DNA of 64,000 nucleotides from Acinetobacter pseudolwoffii (GCF_002803605.1 NZ_PHRG01000007.1:1-64000); one strand, 5' to 3'. Counted from the first letter of the stretch, positions 18,148 through 27,274 are shown. The notes: a model not told the origin generated them from the sequence alone. Translations and numbers: made by a program.

Positions 18148-18283
18148 TTAAGATGTTCCATCTCAGTCAAAAGCTGTTTTTCCTTTCCGGTATTATGCAG
18201 ATTATTGAACTTTGATAAAGATTTTTTTTAAGTCACTCGTCGAATCCTGACCCTCAGCCACGCTATAGCCCTATGCTTCAGTT

Positions 18284-18793
18284 TTAAATCGTGAGATAGG
18301 TATTTTCCCAGCGATTCGCACTAAAATGTCCCTCCACCAGCTGTACATATCGGCCATACACCTGATCAATCGCAATGCAATCATCGACATCCAGCACCCG
18401 GTCAGTATGCTGTTTTTGCCAGTGCTTGGCGAAATAAGCTTTACCGCGCTGTTTTGCCACCATGGCATTCTGTGCCACCACCAGCACATAACGGTGCAGC
18501 TCACCAAATTCACGTGCATCATAACCCCCTAAATTAATCAGCCAAAGCTTTTCGGCAGCCTGATTCGGGGCAGCATCGCTAAATTGAACGTGATAATTTT
18601 TGCCCTCGAACTCCAGTCCATTAATTTGCGCCCAAGCATCAATATGCAGCCCTTTTTGCTCGGCAAACCAGGCATTTTTCAGTTGAGGATAGGTTTCTTC
18701 CAGAGTTTCGCCTACTGCCAGTACCACATCATGAACTTCTGTATTGGCACGGGCATGACGGCCACCAAGCATCACAATAAATAAACTGGGCAT
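18284..18793 (-). CDS. DUF1543 domain protein
   Basis: The protein has 169 residues. It starts MPSLFIVMLGGRHARANTEVHDVVLAVG, the hallmark N-terminus of DUF1543, followed by a repeat of the same alpha-beta unit (KLWLINLGGYDAREFGELHRYVLVVA). It is cytoplasmic, with AAGGA seven bases upstream of the ATG. The next gene in the same direction starts beyond a 136-base gap, so it is probably monocistronic. Role unknown. Confidence 0.82.
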   Translation of the reverse strand: MPSLFIVMLGGRHARANTEVHDVVLAVGETLEETYPQLKNAWFAEQKGLHIDAWAQINGLEFEGKNYHVQFSDAAPNQAAEKLWLINLGGYDAREFGELHRYVLVVAQNAMVAKQRGKAYFAKHWQKQHTDRVLDVDDCIAIDQVYGRYVQLVEGHFSANRWENTYLTI

Positions 18794-19079
18794 CCGATTT
18801 CCTTATTTCGCTGCAATTTTAAGAATGATTTGATCAATGCTTAGAAGTATATCGCAAAGTAATTCCATGATATTGAGGTGATGATTCGTCAAGGCAAATT
18901 TCCTCAATTGACCCGAAGAAACTGCCCCGAAATAGCATCTGATCACTCAACATTCATTTGTATTTCAGGATCATCACGATCCCGCCCAATGCTCAAAAAC
19001 TCATCTTCAGTGAATACAATCTGGTAGCATAAAATTTCTTTCCAGCACCACAATGATTTCTAAGCGCCGAAAATTATTT

Positions 19080-19126
19080 TTTTGTACAAAATACAAACAC
19101 AGCTAAACCATACAAATCTGTACAAA
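19080..19126. promoter_or_regulatory. TGTACAAA repeat cluster, possible operator
   Basis: A perfect 12-bp palindrome TTTTGTACAAAA (19080-19091) runs into ATACAAAC. About 20 bases further, ATACAAAT is followed by a second TGTACAAA (19119-19126). The two TGTACAAA copies start 36 bp apart. The cluster lies 36-80 bases upstream of the icd -35 box, where an activator or repressor could act. No regulator is identified. Confidence 0.4.
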
Positions 19127-19161
19127 TTTTCGCCCAAATTTCAATCTAAAAGCATATTTCG

Positions 19162-19190
19162 TTGACTGAAATGCGCTGAAAGACGATACT
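19162..19190 (+). promoter_or_regulatory. icd promoter (predicted)
   Basis: TTGACT and GATACT are separated by 17 bp, about 90 bases before the icd start, leaving a leader of roughly 80 bases. Confidence 0.7.
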
Positions 19191-19279
19191 CTCAATGTTT
19201 TTATTTAAGCAAATCGGTTCAATGAGGCTGGACCAAAAGTTCGGTCCTCAGAAACTCAATCCAACGCAAGGGGCTATAT

Positions 19280-21511
19280 ATGGCTGGTGGAAAGTCAACT
19301 ATCATTTACACACTGACCGACGAGGCGCCATTACTGGCGACTTATTCTCTGCTGCCGATCATTGAGACCTTTACTAAGCCAGCTGGCGTTGAGATCGTCA
19401 AAAGTGACATCTCTGTAGCTGTGCGCGTGCTCTCTGAATTTACAGATTACCTAAGCGAAGAGCAAAAGGTGCCTGACACTCTAGCTGAGCTAGGTCGTCT
19501 TACACAAGATCCAGACACGAACATTATCAAACTCCCAAATATCAGTGCTTCTGTTGGCCAGCTAACAGCGTGTATCAAGGAACTCCAGTCTAAAGGCTAT
19601 GCCCTTCCTGACTATCCTGAAAACCCGGCCACTGAAGAAGAAAAAGCAATCAAGGCACGTTATAGCAAATGTCTTGGTTCAGCAGTAAACCCGGTACTAC
19701 GTGAAGGTAACTCAGACCGTCGTGCACCTGCTGCCGTTAAAAACTATGTGAAAAAACACCCGCACTCTATGAGCGAGTGGAAACAGTGGTCTCAAACTCA
19801 CGTTTCACACATGGACGAAGGCGACTTCTACCATGGCGAAAAGTCGATGACTTTAGACCGTGCACGTAATGTGAAAATGGAATTGATCACCAAGTCTGGT
19901 GAAACCATCGTTCTTAAGCCAAAAGTTGCACTTCAAGATGGCGAAATCATCGATTCAATGTTCATGAGCAAAAAAGCGCTTTGCGATTTCTATGAAAAAG
20001 AATTAGATGATTGTAAAGAAGCCGGCATCTTGTTCTCACTTCACGTCAAAGCAACCATGATGAAAGTTTCACACCCGATCGTATTCGGTCACTGTGTGAG
20101 AATTTACTACAAAGACGCATTTGAAAAACACGGCAAGTTATTTGATGAGCTGGGCGTGAACGTAAACAACGGTATGGCTGGTCTTTATGAAAAGATCGAA
20201 ACTCTACCAACCTCTGTACGTGAAGAAATCATTGCAGATCTACATGCTTGCCAAGAACATCGTCCAGCGCTTGCGATGGTTGATTCTGCCAAAGGCATAA
20301 CGAACTTCCATTCACCAAACGACGTGATTGTAGATGCTTCTATGCCTGCAATGATCCGTGGTGGCGGTAAAATGTGGGGCGCTGATGGCAAACCTTATGA
20401 CTGTAAAGCAGTTATGCCTGAATCAACATTCGCACGTATTTACCAGGAAATGATCAACTTCTGTAAGTGGAATGGCAATTTTGATCCACGTACAATGGGT
20501 ACCGTACCGAACGTTGGTTTGATGGCACAAAAAGCGGAAGAATACGGTTCACACGACAAAACTTTCGAGATCTCTGAAGCGGGTATTGCCAACATCGTTG
20601 ATCTTGAAACTGGCGAAGTGTTGATGTCACAAAACGTGGAAGAAGGCGATATCTGGCGTATGTGTCAGGTGAAAGACGCACCGATACGCGACTGGGTGAA
20701 ACTTGCAGTAACGCGTGCACGTAACTCTGGCATGCCGGCAATCTTCTGGCTTGACCCGTACCGTCCACACGAAAATGAACTGATCAAGAAAGTTGAAAAA
20801 TACCTGAAAGATCACGACACTGCCGGTCTTGATATCCAGATCATGTCACAAGTACGTGCAATGCGTTATACGCTTGAACGTGTTGCGCGCGGTCTAGATA
20901 CCATTTCTGTAACAGGTAACATCTTACGTGACTACCTGACTGACTTGTTCCCGATCATGGAATTGGGTACATCTGCAAAAATGTTGTCAATCGTGCCATT
21001 AATGGCGGGTGGCGGCATGTATGAAACAGGTGCAGGCGGTTCTGCGCCTAAACACGTACAGCAGTTAGTTGAAGAAAACCACTTACGCTGGGATTCACTC
21101 GGTGAATTCATGGCGCTTGCAGTTTCTCTAGAAGAAATGGGTATTAAAGAAGGCAATGACAACATCAAGTTACTTGCTAAAACTTTAGACCGTGCAACTG
21201 GCAAATTGCTAGATAACGACAAGTCACCTTCTCGTCGTACTGGCGAACTCGACAACCGTGGTAGCCATTTCTACCTGGCGAAGTTCTGGGCTGAAGAACT
21301 TGCTGCTCAAGACGAAAATGCTGAATTGAAAGCGAAATTTGCACCACTTGCAAAAACTTTAGCTGAAAATGAAGAGAAAATTGTTACTGAGCTTGCTGAA
21401 GTTCAAGGCAAATCAGTAGACATCGGTGGTTACTACGCTGTTGATCAAGAGAAAGTAAATGCAGTGATGCGTCCAAGTGCTACTTTGAATGCAGCACTTG
21501 CTACGATCTAA
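19280..21511 (+). CDS. icd: NADP-dependent isocitrate dehydrogenase, monomeric type
   Basis: Oxidises isocitrate to 2-oxoglutarate and CO2 in the TCA cycle, supplying NADPH. The 743-residue length and sequence mark the single-chain class II enzyme, not the 45-kDa dimeric one. Recognisable blocks are [18 protein letters not shown] near 92 and [19 protein letters not shown] near 150, a substrate-binding serine/arginine region. [15 protein letters not shown] follows near 258, then [20 protein letters not shown] near 410 and the NADP-binding C-terminal part of the core. AAGGGG lies before the ATG. Acinetobacter species often have both classes; only this one is in the window. Confidence 0.96.
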   Translation: MAGGKSTIIYTLTDEAPLLATYSLLPIIETFTKPAGVEIVKSDISVAVRVLSEFTDYLSEEQKVPDTLAELGRLTQDPDTNIIKLPNISASVGQLTACIKELQSKGYALPDYPENPATEEEKAIKARYSKCLGSAVNPVLREGNSDRRAPAAVKNYVKKHPHSMSEWKQWSQTHVSHMDEGDFYHGEKSMTLDRARNVKMELITKSGETIVLKPKVALQDGEIIDSMFMSKKALCDFYEKELDDCKEAGILFSLHVKATMMKVSHPIVFGHCVRIYYKDAFEKHGKLFDELGVNVNNGMAGLYEKIETLPTSVREEIIADLHACQEHRPALAMVDSAKGITNFHSPNDVIVDASMPAMIRGGGKMWGADGKPYDCKAVMPESTFARIYQEMINFCKWNGNFDPRTMGTVPNVGLMAQKAEEYGSHDKTFEISEAGIANIVDLETGEVLMSQNVEEGDIWRMCQVKDAPIRDWVKLAVTRARNSGMPAIFWLDPYRPHENELIKKVEKYLKDHDTAGLDIQIMSQVRAMRYTLERVARGLDTISVTGNILRDYLTDLFPIMELGTSAKMLSIVPLMAGGGMYETGAGGSAPKHVQQLVEENHLRWDSLGEFMALAVSLEEMGIKEGNDNIKLLAKTLDRATGKLLDNDKSPSRRTGELDNRGSHFYLAKFWAEELAAQDENAELKAKFAPLAKTLAENEEKIVTELAEVQGKSVDIGGYYAVDQEKVNAVMRPSATLNAALATI

Positions 21512-21547
21512 GCTTTTGCAAAACTGACTTGATCAGTAATGTAAAAT

Positions 21548-21578
21548 AAAAAAACCGGCGTCTAGGCGCCGGTTTTTA
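21548..21578 (+). terminator. icd terminator
   Basis: AAAACCGGCG and CGCCGGTTTTT form a strong G/C-rich stem around TCTAGG, ending in a T run, just after the icd stop. The A-run on the other side means it could also stop leftward transcripts. Confidence 0.9.
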
Positions 21579-22148
21579 TGTCTGATTCATATAGCACAAT
21601 CACAATTCCGAGGATTATTTATTAATTTTCTCCATTTCCAAGAAATTTTTTGCTGCCTCGGGTTTTAAGTAATGCCACAGCACAAATAACGAAATCACAA
21701 AAAAGATAATAAAAATAAAAAATAATTCAGTTCATTAGGTATATTAAAATTTTGCTCACTATATCTAAATTTTAAATAAGTAAGAATCAAATACGGACTT
21801 AAACCCAATACATTTATTAAGATATATAAAACAGTTCCCAACGATTCATAAAATTTTATTTTCTTTAGCGTGTATTTTTTCTTTAATCTATAATTTTTGC
21901 TTTCTGAGTCTTTCTCTAAATAATCTTTGCCAATTTTATATAACCTAACAGCCTTATCCTTTTCTCTACAAGACAAAATATATTTGAGTAAATCTATATC
22001 TTTGTTTTTAATATTTAAGTAATTCGCTAATTTAGAAACCTTTAAATGATATTTCAGCTCATCAGAGAATTCTAATAGAGAATCCCCAATTAAAAGATTT
22101 TCCTGTTCACTAATGTGTTCATTATGCTTCTTTCGTCTATGTTCACTA

Positions 22149-22167
22149 AATCTCTTGCGAAAGTTAA
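22149..22167 (+). repeat. IS terminal inverted repeat, left
   Basis: AATCTCTTGCGAAAGTTAA. It overlaps the transposase stop codon and pairs with the right end at 16 of 19 positions. Confidence 0.8.
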
Positions 22168-22634
22168 TTCAAGAGCATCCAATTCACCATTCCAACAATT
22201 AAATTCATTCTTAGACCAAATCGTTTCCGTCTATTTCTATAGCGTTCTGTCAATATCCGAAAATGTTTAAGTTTGCCGTTGATATGTTCAATTGTGATCC
22301 TACGCCGACTGATTTCTTGGTTGATCTGTTTTGCTATTTTGGGTAATGATAAATTCTTAGGTTTCTTGATTGGAATGAGTAACTTACTCTTAATCTGATG
22401 AAATCCTTTATAGGCTAAATCTGCCATAATACAAGGATAAATGATCATCTCCTTAAAATACTTACGCGCAATCGTCAGATCATGTTTTCTGCCACTTTCG
22501 ACCTGTATACTTACAATTTGCTTTAGTCTTGGGTTAAAAATGACCTGTGTTTTTAGCGTATGTTTCTTCTTTTTACCGCTATAGAATTTTCTTTGTTTTT
22601 TTGGGACGCTCAATCTGTGACTCAGTGACATCAA
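22164..22634 (-). CDS. IS5-family transposase, second frame
   Basis: The C-terminal part of the transposase. It carries the second catalytic aspartate in IMADLAYKGF and the catalytic glutamate in RITIEHINGKLKHF, completing a DDE triad with the first frame. Its own ATG overlaps the first frame, but the conserved product requires moving forward one base within the A7 run of CCCAAAAAAAC (plus-strand T7 at 22596-22602). The fusion would be about 270 residues, normal for this family. Whether this is programmed shifting, transcriptional slippage or an inactivating indel cannot be told from one copy. Confidence 0.85.
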   Translation of the reverse strand: MMSLSHRLSVPKKQRKFYSGKKKKHTLKTQVIFNPRLKQIVSIQVESGRKHDLTIARKYFKEMIIYPCIMADLAYKGFHQIKSKLLIPIKKPKNLSLPKIAKQINQEISRRRITIEHINGKLKHFRILTERYRNRRKRFGLRMNLIVGMVNWMLLN

Positions 22635-22977
22635 CGATCACATAATCACCTTCACTAAACTTTTGATTCCTTTTGGGTAATGCAAAAATCCGTGATTGAA
22701 TCAGAGCATTTTCAACTTTATGAATAGTACGATTCACATTACTTTCAGCGAGATTATAGTCAGCGGATAATTCAATTTGAGTCCTATAACAGCGTAAGTA
22801 GTTTAGAGTTAACAATAATTGATCCTCTAAACACAAAGAATGCGGCCTTCCAGATTTTTTCTTGGCAAGTTCAGCGTGTTGTAACACCGATACCATTTTT
22901 AAGAATAATGGACGAGGAACTCCAACGAGTCGCTTAAATTCCCCATCATTAAATCTAGTTAAATTTTCATATTTCAT
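22579..22977 (-). CDS. IS5-family transposase, first frame
   Basis: The N-terminal 132 residues. A helix-turn-helix region of the Tnp_4 type is seen at about 60-100 (LTLNYLRCYRTQIELSADYN, ESNVNRTIHKVE). The first catalytic aspartate is in YVIVDVTES near residue 115. The frame ends at a TAG 15 bases past the A7 slippery run, so the product alone lacks two of the three catalytic residues. Confidence 0.88.
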   Translation of the reverse strand: MKYENLTRFNDGEFKRLVGVPRPLFLKMVSVLQHAELAKKKSGRPHSLCLEDQLLLTLNYLRCYRTQIELSADYNLAESNVNRTIHKVENALIQSRIFALPKRNQKFSEGDYVIVDVTESQIERPKKTKKIL

Positions 22978-22997
22978 GGTGCCAGTATAAACAATTT

Positions 22998-23016
22998 TTT
23001 ACTTTCGCAGGAGATC
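22998..23016 (-). repeat. IS terminal inverted repeat, right
   Basis: Read on the minus strand: GATCTCCTGCGAAAGTAAA. It lies about 20 bases upstream of the transposase ATG and is followed by the TA target duplication. Confidence 0.8.
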
Positions 23017-23304
23017 TACTATATTCCCTTAAACCTGAAATCACCCCTGATTTAGCAATAAAGTAAATACTAGCAACCACAACAATAAAAGAAATGATTA
23101 TGCATATAAACTCGAATCCATAAGCACTTTCCAATATTTTCAATGCAAATTGATTTAGATTTAATTCAGTATTTAAATTGGCTGCCATACTTCCTCTTTA
23201 TTATTTATCAATACTTTATTAAATCAAAGTATAGTTTTAAAAATTTTCTTATATTGAGTTCAAAAAATTAAAATATATTAGATCAATTTATTTTCATTAG
23301 ACAA

Positions 23305-23336
23305 TAAAAAACCCCAAGACTGAATGTGCTTGGAGT
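23305..23336 (-). terminator. tRNA-Leu terminator
   Basis: On the minus strand CTCCAAG and CTTGGGG pair around a ten-base loop, followed by six T. It starts 13 bases beyond the tRNA 3' end. Confidence 0.8.
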
Positions 23337-23348
23337 TTTCTAGAATTT

Positions 23349-23435
23349 TGGTCCCGAGGGTCGGACTCGAACCGACACGTCATCTCTGACAGCGGATTTT
23401 GAGTCCGCCGCGTCTACCAATTTCACCACCTCGGG
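23349..23435 (-). tRNA. tRNA-Leu (anticodon CAA)
   Basis: An 87-base class II tRNA with a long variable arm. The acceptor is CCCGAGG/CCTCGGG with discriminator A and encoded CCA. The anticodon loop CTCAAAA gives anticodon CAA, reading TTG. GGTTCGAGTCC is the T-loop. Confidence 0.97.
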
Positions 23436-23449
23436 AGTGGATGAAAGGT

Positions 23450-23477
23450 ATAATACGCGATTTCTCGGCACTGTCAA
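23450..23477 (-). promoter_or_regulatory. tRNA-Leu promoter
   Basis: On the minus strand TTGACA and TATTAT are separated by 16 bp, about 15 bases before the tRNA 5' end. This is a near-consensus stable-RNA promoter. Confidence 0.85.
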
Positions 23478-23602
23478 CGCAGAATATTTACATTTGTTTA
23501 TTTTTAAAACAAATGGCATTTTTTCGTTTTAAAATCGAGCAATTCCCGCCATAAAAAAGAAAAAAGTTTATACTAGCCGCAGTTTTTTTAGCGTAAATCA
23601 TC

Positions 23603-24637
23603 ATGCAACTTTCTGATTTTAATTTTGATCTCCCCGATGAGCTGATTGCTCGCTATCCTCTGGAAACACGCAGTGCCTCTCGCCTGCTGCACCTCGACGC
23701 ACACGGTCAATATCACGACCATCAATTTACCGACATTCTGGACTTGCTTGAAGACGGCGACTTACTGGTATTGAACGACACCAAAGTCATGAAAGCACGT
23801 CTAAAAGGCAAACGTGCCTCAGGCGGTGCCATAGAAGTACTGGTTGAACGCATGATGGATCAGTTCATTGCACATTGTCATATCAAGGCCAGCAACTCAC
23901 CGAAAGCCGGTGCAGAACTGTTTATTGGCCCAGATGCAGTAAAAGTGACCGTGCAAGGTCGTCATGAAAACCTGTTTATTGTGGAATTTTCACAGCCGAT
24001 TTTAGACGTCTTAGACAAATATGGCGCCCTCCCTATTCCGCCCTATTTCAACCGTGAAGCAGAAGAAATTGATACCGAACGTTATCAAACTGTGTTTAAT
24101 GATCCAACCAAGCTGGCCAGTGTCGCAGCACCTACGGCTTCTCTGCATTTCGATGAAGACTTATTGAAAAAGTTAGCAGCCAAAGGGATTCAGACCACCT
24201 TTGTCACACTACATGTTGGCGCAGGTACATTCTTACCAGTCCGTACTACCGATATTGAAAATCACATCATGCACAGCGAATGGTGCCAGGTGTCCGATGA
24301 GTCGATGGAACTCATCAAAACAACTAAAGCGCGTGGCAATAAAGTCATTGCCGTTGGTACAACGGCTACCCGTGCCACAGAAAGTGCGGCGCAGGCCAAT
24401 GGCAGTGAGCTGAAAGGCTGGACCGGTGATACCCAGATTTTCATTTATCCGGGTTATCAGTTCAAAGTGGTCGATCGTCTGATTACCAATTTCCATTTAC
24501 CGGAATCTACCCTGTTAATGCTGGTTTCTGCCCTATCTAATCGTGACAACATTCTGAATGCCTACAAGCATGCAGTAGACAGCCAATATCGCTTCTTCAG
24601 TTATGGCGATGCCATGCTGATTGATCAGGCACAATAG
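23603..24637 (+). CDS. queA: S-adenosylmethionine:tRNA ribosyltransferase-isomerase
   Basis: Transfers and isomerises the ribose of SAM onto 7-aminomethyl-7-deazaguanine in tRNA, giving epoxyqueuosine. The protein has 344 residues. [20 protein letters not shown] is the usual N-terminus. Family blocks follow: [16 protein letters not shown] near 52, PIPPYFNR near 142, [10 protein letters not shown] near 175, [13 protein letters not shown] near 198 and [16 protein letters not shown] near 294. tgt, which performs the preceding step, lies 2.8 kb downstream in the same direction, separated by a three-gene cluster of unknown role. Confidence 0.97.
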   Translation: MQLSDFNFDLPDELIARYPLETRSASRLLHLDAHGQYHDHQFTDILDLLEDGDLLVLNDTKVMKARLKGKRASGGAIEVLVERMMDQFIAHCHIKASNSPKAGAELFIGPDAVKVTVQGRHENLFIVEFSQPILDVLDKYGALPIPPYFNREAEEIDTERYQTVFNDPTKLASVAAPTASLHFDEDLLKKLAAKGIQTTFVTLHVGAGTFLPVRTTDIENHIMHSEWCQVSDESMELIKTTKARGNKVIAVGTTATRATESAAQANGSELKGWTGDTQIFIYPGYQFKVVDRLITNFHLPESTLLMLVSALSNRDNILNAYKHAVDSQYRFFSYGDAMLIDQAQ

Positions 24638-24652
24638 CGAGAATAGCTGCCC

Positions 24653-25681
24653 ATGCCGATCGAGTCTGTACAACAGTCCATTCATATTCGCCGCAAGAAA
24701 AATGCAGTGGTGTTTCAGAATATCGCCCGGCTGTGGGATTTGGGCCGTCAAGCCAAGAGTCATCAAGACCTGCTGGACGGATTGCATCCCTGGAATGGCC
24801 CGATAACGCTAAAATTTGAAAATAATCTGCCATTGGCGCTGGCTGGTATTGGTTTGTTGCTCATCGTCAGCATTTTTATTGCACCGGAAAATATCTGGAT
24901 TCAAAGTGGCGTTTTTCTGGGCGGTCTGCTGCTGTTCTGGGCCTATCTTTGCTATGAGCAACAACAACCATTAGATGAAGTTATTGGCTTTCTGGAAGAT
25001 GCAGCACTGGCCAAAAAATATCAGCTTGCCTTTCAGCAACAGCCACAGCATATTTCAATTCCTTTAAATCCCCTGCATTTTATTGGACATTTAAAACGTT
25101 TATTCCCCTTATTCAATCAAGGTTCTTTGAGTAATGAGATTACACGTTATGCCAGTACGATATGGGAAGATGAAAACGGCCAGCAACATCAGGTGCTGCT
25201 GTTTCAATATCACTATATTGATGAAGTACAGGTTCGCAACAAGCAAGGGCAGCCGGTTAAATTAATGCAGGTTCACAAAGACCTGTGGGGCGTATTTGTA
25301 TTTGATATCCAGATTCAGGGGCTGGCGGTCACGACTTCTCGACGTAAATTTTATTATCCTTATAGCCATCCTTGGCATAGTAGCGATATTCGTACCAATC
25401 AACGCTTAAGCTTTTATGGCAGTGATCCGATGCAAACCGCCAAATTACTCAGTCCGGGTTTTGTACTGCGTCTGGCCGATTTTTTTGCACAGCGTCAGGG
25501 GGATTTACTGTTTCATCCAGAAAATCGGATGCTCTGCTATCTGGGGCCTCATGATTTATTTCAGGTGTCGAGCAAGCATCGTCATATCAATGATATTTCG
25601 ACATTGCGCGGCCATCTCAGAACGTTTAAATTAAGACAACTCGAACAGTTACAACATGATCTTGTGCAGTTTTTAAAATAA
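24653..25681 (+). CDS. DUF3137-like membrane protein
   Basis: The protein has 342 residues with a cytoplasmic N-terminus of about 55 residues. Two adjacent membrane helices follow at about 58-100 (LPLALAGIGLLLIVSIFIA, SGVFLGGLLLFWAYLCYE). The soluble C-terminal domain ends with FYGSDPMQTAKLLSPGFVLR and MLCYLGPHDLFQVS. That pattern (FY/VxSxDPxxAxxLLxPxF, then a short lysate-like strand and DLF) resembles DUF3137, a family commonly encoded beside LemA, as it is here. The family call is from memory of the pattern, not a search. It starts 15 bases after queA and may be co-transcribed with it. Confidence 0.6.
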   Translation: MPIESVQQSIHIRRKKNAVVFQNIARLWDLGRQAKSHQDLLDGLHPWNGPITLKFENNLPLALAGIGLLLIVSIFIAPENIWIQSGVFLGGLLLFWAYLCYEQQQPLDEVIGFLEDAALAKKYQLAFQQQPQHISIPLNPLHFIGHLKRLFPLFNQGSLSNEITRYASTIWEDENGQQHQVLLFQYHYIDEVQVRNKQGQPVKLMQVHKDLWGVFVFDIQIQGLAVTTSRRKFYYPYSHPWHSSDIRTNQRLSFYGSDPMQTAKLLSPGFVLRLADFFAQRQGDLLFHPENRMLCYLGPHDLFQVSSKHRHINDISTLRGHLRTFKLRQLEQLQHDLVQFLK

Positions 25682-25738
25682 CTGCTTTTTTTTAAATCAA
25701 TATTTTCAGAATATAAATATGAATTGGGGAGATCTCGC

Positions 25739-26308
25739 ATGGGATTTTTGGTTTTATGTTTGATCATTATTGCGCTGATTGTGCTGATCATTATGATCCG
25801 CAACAGTATTGTCCGTCATCACAACGCGACGATTCGCGCCTGGTCGGATGTTGCCAGTTATGAACGGCAGAAACTGAAAATTCTGGATGGACTGCAGCCG
25901 CTGGTCGAGCAATATTCTTCTTTTGAAAAAGGCACACTGGAAAAAGTCACCGAACTGCGTCAGAACATCATGAATTTAAATATCAACGATGCCGACATTT
26001 CTCAGTTACAGCGCATTGAAAGCCTGAACAAACAACTCATGCATAGCCTCAATGTAGTGGTTGAAAACTATCCCGAGCTAAAAGCCAATGACATTTATCT
26101 GAAAATGATGGCTGAAATTGAAGAACAGAATGAAAATGTCGGTGCGGCAATTACCATTTATAATCGCAATGTGGAACTGTTTAATAACCAGATCCAGATT
26201 TTCCCACACAATGTGATTAATAATATGCTGTTAGGAAAAAAAGCAGTTCGCCCTTTTCGCGATCAGAGCGCAACCCAGAGTTTTGACTATCGTCCAAATT
26301 TTCACTGA
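25739..26308 (+). CDS. LemA family protein
   Basis: The protein has 189 residues. An N-terminal membrane anchor (MGFLVLCLIIIALIVLIIMI) is followed by the LemA signature: RNSIVRHHNATIRAWSDV near residue 22, a long helical middle, and YPELKAND near 120. Near 145 comes ENVGAAITIYNRNVELFNNQ and then FPHNVI. LemA proteins are anchored helical bundles with unclear roles, often next to a DUF3137 or TPM-domain gene. GGGGAG lies upstream of the ATG, which decides against an earlier TTG. It probably shares a transcript with the DUF3137-like gene. Confidence 0.92.
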   Translation: MGFLVLCLIIIALIVLIIMIRNSIVRHHNATIRAWSDVASYERQKLKILDGLQPLVEQYSSFEKGTLEKVTELRQNIMNLNINDADISQLQRIESLNKQLMHSLNVVVENYPELKANDIYLKMMAEIEEQNENVGAAITIYNRNVELFNNQIQIFPHNVINNMLLGKKAVRPFRDQSATQSFDYRPNFH

Positions 26309-26419
26309 GCAACTATCTCATCTGATCGACTTTCTCATCCTGGCGTACTCAACTTATAATAAAATGACCCAGGATGAAGCTACACCTTTATAAAACCAAT
26401 AAAATAAAGAATAAAAATT

Positions 26420-27274
26420 ATGCTGAATTATGTAGAGCGCTTAGAGCAGACGCTGGTGGAAGAATTTTATCAGCTTTATGACCATTATCAGGACGATGGA
26501 ATCTATGCCTGTAGTCTGGTCTTTGACGAATTTTTACTGCTGGATGATCTGGCCATTTCGACTGAATGCAGTATTTTTAAAGATCCGGAAGATCAGCGGC
26601 AATATCTGGCTGAACAAGATCGCTGGAATGTCCCAAAATGGCGTTATCGGGCACAAGCTGCGCCCGACTCCGGACTGATCCCCTTCAAAACTTTGCTGGC
26701 TGATTATTTTAAAACCCAGCATAGTTTTGGTCATCCGCTATTGGCACAGCAAAAACAGCTCCACACAACACATCTGGATTTATTACTGCAAACGTTCAAA
26801 CAGGCCAAATACCGCCTCTCCGAAGCCTATGGGCTGGATCTGGGCAATATACTTTTTTTCCTGAGCCTGCCGAACCAGGCCGAATTTGAGCGCCGATCTG
26901 CACTGGAACTCAACCCAGAAAGCGCCTTATTGCAAAACTTTCTAGCCTCCCGACATGCCCAGCCTTTTTCTGAAATCAGCAAGCGATTAAAACTCTCGCA
27001 AAATGACAAGGACATTCTGATTGATCTGGAACAAATGCTGGTGATGGAGCCTTATGATTATCTGCAAGTGGCGCAAGATGCCCATTTGCTGACCTTGGAA
27101 TCCTACTTTATCGACAGCAATATCTATATCCAGAAACTGATCCAGCATATCGCTGCCATGGCCTCTGAGCCGGATGGCAGCTGTGCTCTTAGCCGGGAAG
27201 ATATCCAGCAGCGCTTGCAACAGTTTTCTGCAAATTCGACTATTTCACCTGATCTTGCATTTATTCAACGATAA
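26420..27274 (+). CDS. Unknown protein downstream of lemA
   Basis: A 284-residue soluble protein with no signal peptide or membrane helix. The N-terminal 100 residues (EEFYQLYDHYQDDGIYACSL, then STECSIF and RWNVPKWRYRAQ) look like the DUF4303 pattern, in which an acidic helical protein is followed by a Trp-rich segment, but I hold this weakly. The rest is Leu/Gln-rich helix with no motif I know. It lies 112 bases after lemA and 119 before tgt, all rightward, so it may belong to the lemA unit. Function unknown. Confidence 0.65.
   Translation: MLNYVERLEQTLVEEFYQLYDHYQDDGIYACSLVFDEFLLLDDLAISTECSIFKDPEDQRQYLAEQDRWNVPKWRYRAQAAPDSGLIPFKTLLADYFKTQHSFGHPLLAQQKQLHTTHLDLLLQTFKQAKYRLSEAYGLDLGNILFFLSLPNQAEFERRSALELNPESALLQNFLASRHAQPFSEISKRLKLSQNDKDILIDLEQMLVMEPYDYLQVAQDAHLLTLESYFIDSNIYIQKLIQHIAAMASEPDGSCALSREDIQQRLQQFSANSTISPDLAFIQR

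Larger units (their letters stand above)
18794..19279. other. Regulatory region upstream of icd
   Basis: About 490 bases without a gene between a leftward and a rightward gene. Its right half carries the icd promoter and a cluster of TGTACAAA/ATACAAA repeats, both listed separately. The left half shows nothing I can name. Confidence 0.6.
22149..23016 (-). mobile_element. IS5-family insertion sequence, 868 bp
   Basis: A complete element. The terminal inverted repeats agree in 16 of 19 positions, sharing ATCTC, TGCGAAAGT and AA. The flanking dinucleotide is TA on both sides, a 2-bp target duplication. Two overlapping frames encode a DDE transposase with a frameshift. The length, the two-frame layout and the TA target fit the IS427 group of IS5. 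It sits within the membrane-protein gene, in the same orientation as that gene. The IS name cannot be given without an ISfinder comparison. Confidence 0.85.
21615..23188 (-). pseudogene. Membrane-protein gene broken by an IS5-family insertion and a one-base shift
   Basis: I do not recognise the protein. The 5' part encodes MAANLNTELNLNQFALK, a membrane helix (FICIIISFIVVVASIYFIA) and ends at REYS, where the IS begins. If the IS and one copy of its TA duplication are removed, the frame continues without a stop as SEHRRKKHNE and on through 150 more residues, including a second helix (TVLYILINVLGLSPYLILTYL), to a TGA at 21695. A second lesion is likely: with one more T in the T6 run (21717-21722, plus-strand A6) translation would pass that TGA. 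It would then add a helix, FIFIIFFVISLFVLWHYL, and end at KNFLEMEKINK, stop at 21615. GAGGA precedes the start. The A/T-rich codon use is more extreme than its neighbours. Confidence 0.75.

Noticed and set aside
22149..23016. The IS as part of a composite transposon or genomic island
   Set aside because: Only one copy is present; the flanks are parts of one gene followed by core genes on both sides.
23349..23435. tRNA-Leu as an integration site for the broken membrane gene
   Set aside because: No repeat of the tRNA 3' end and no integrase gene within the region.
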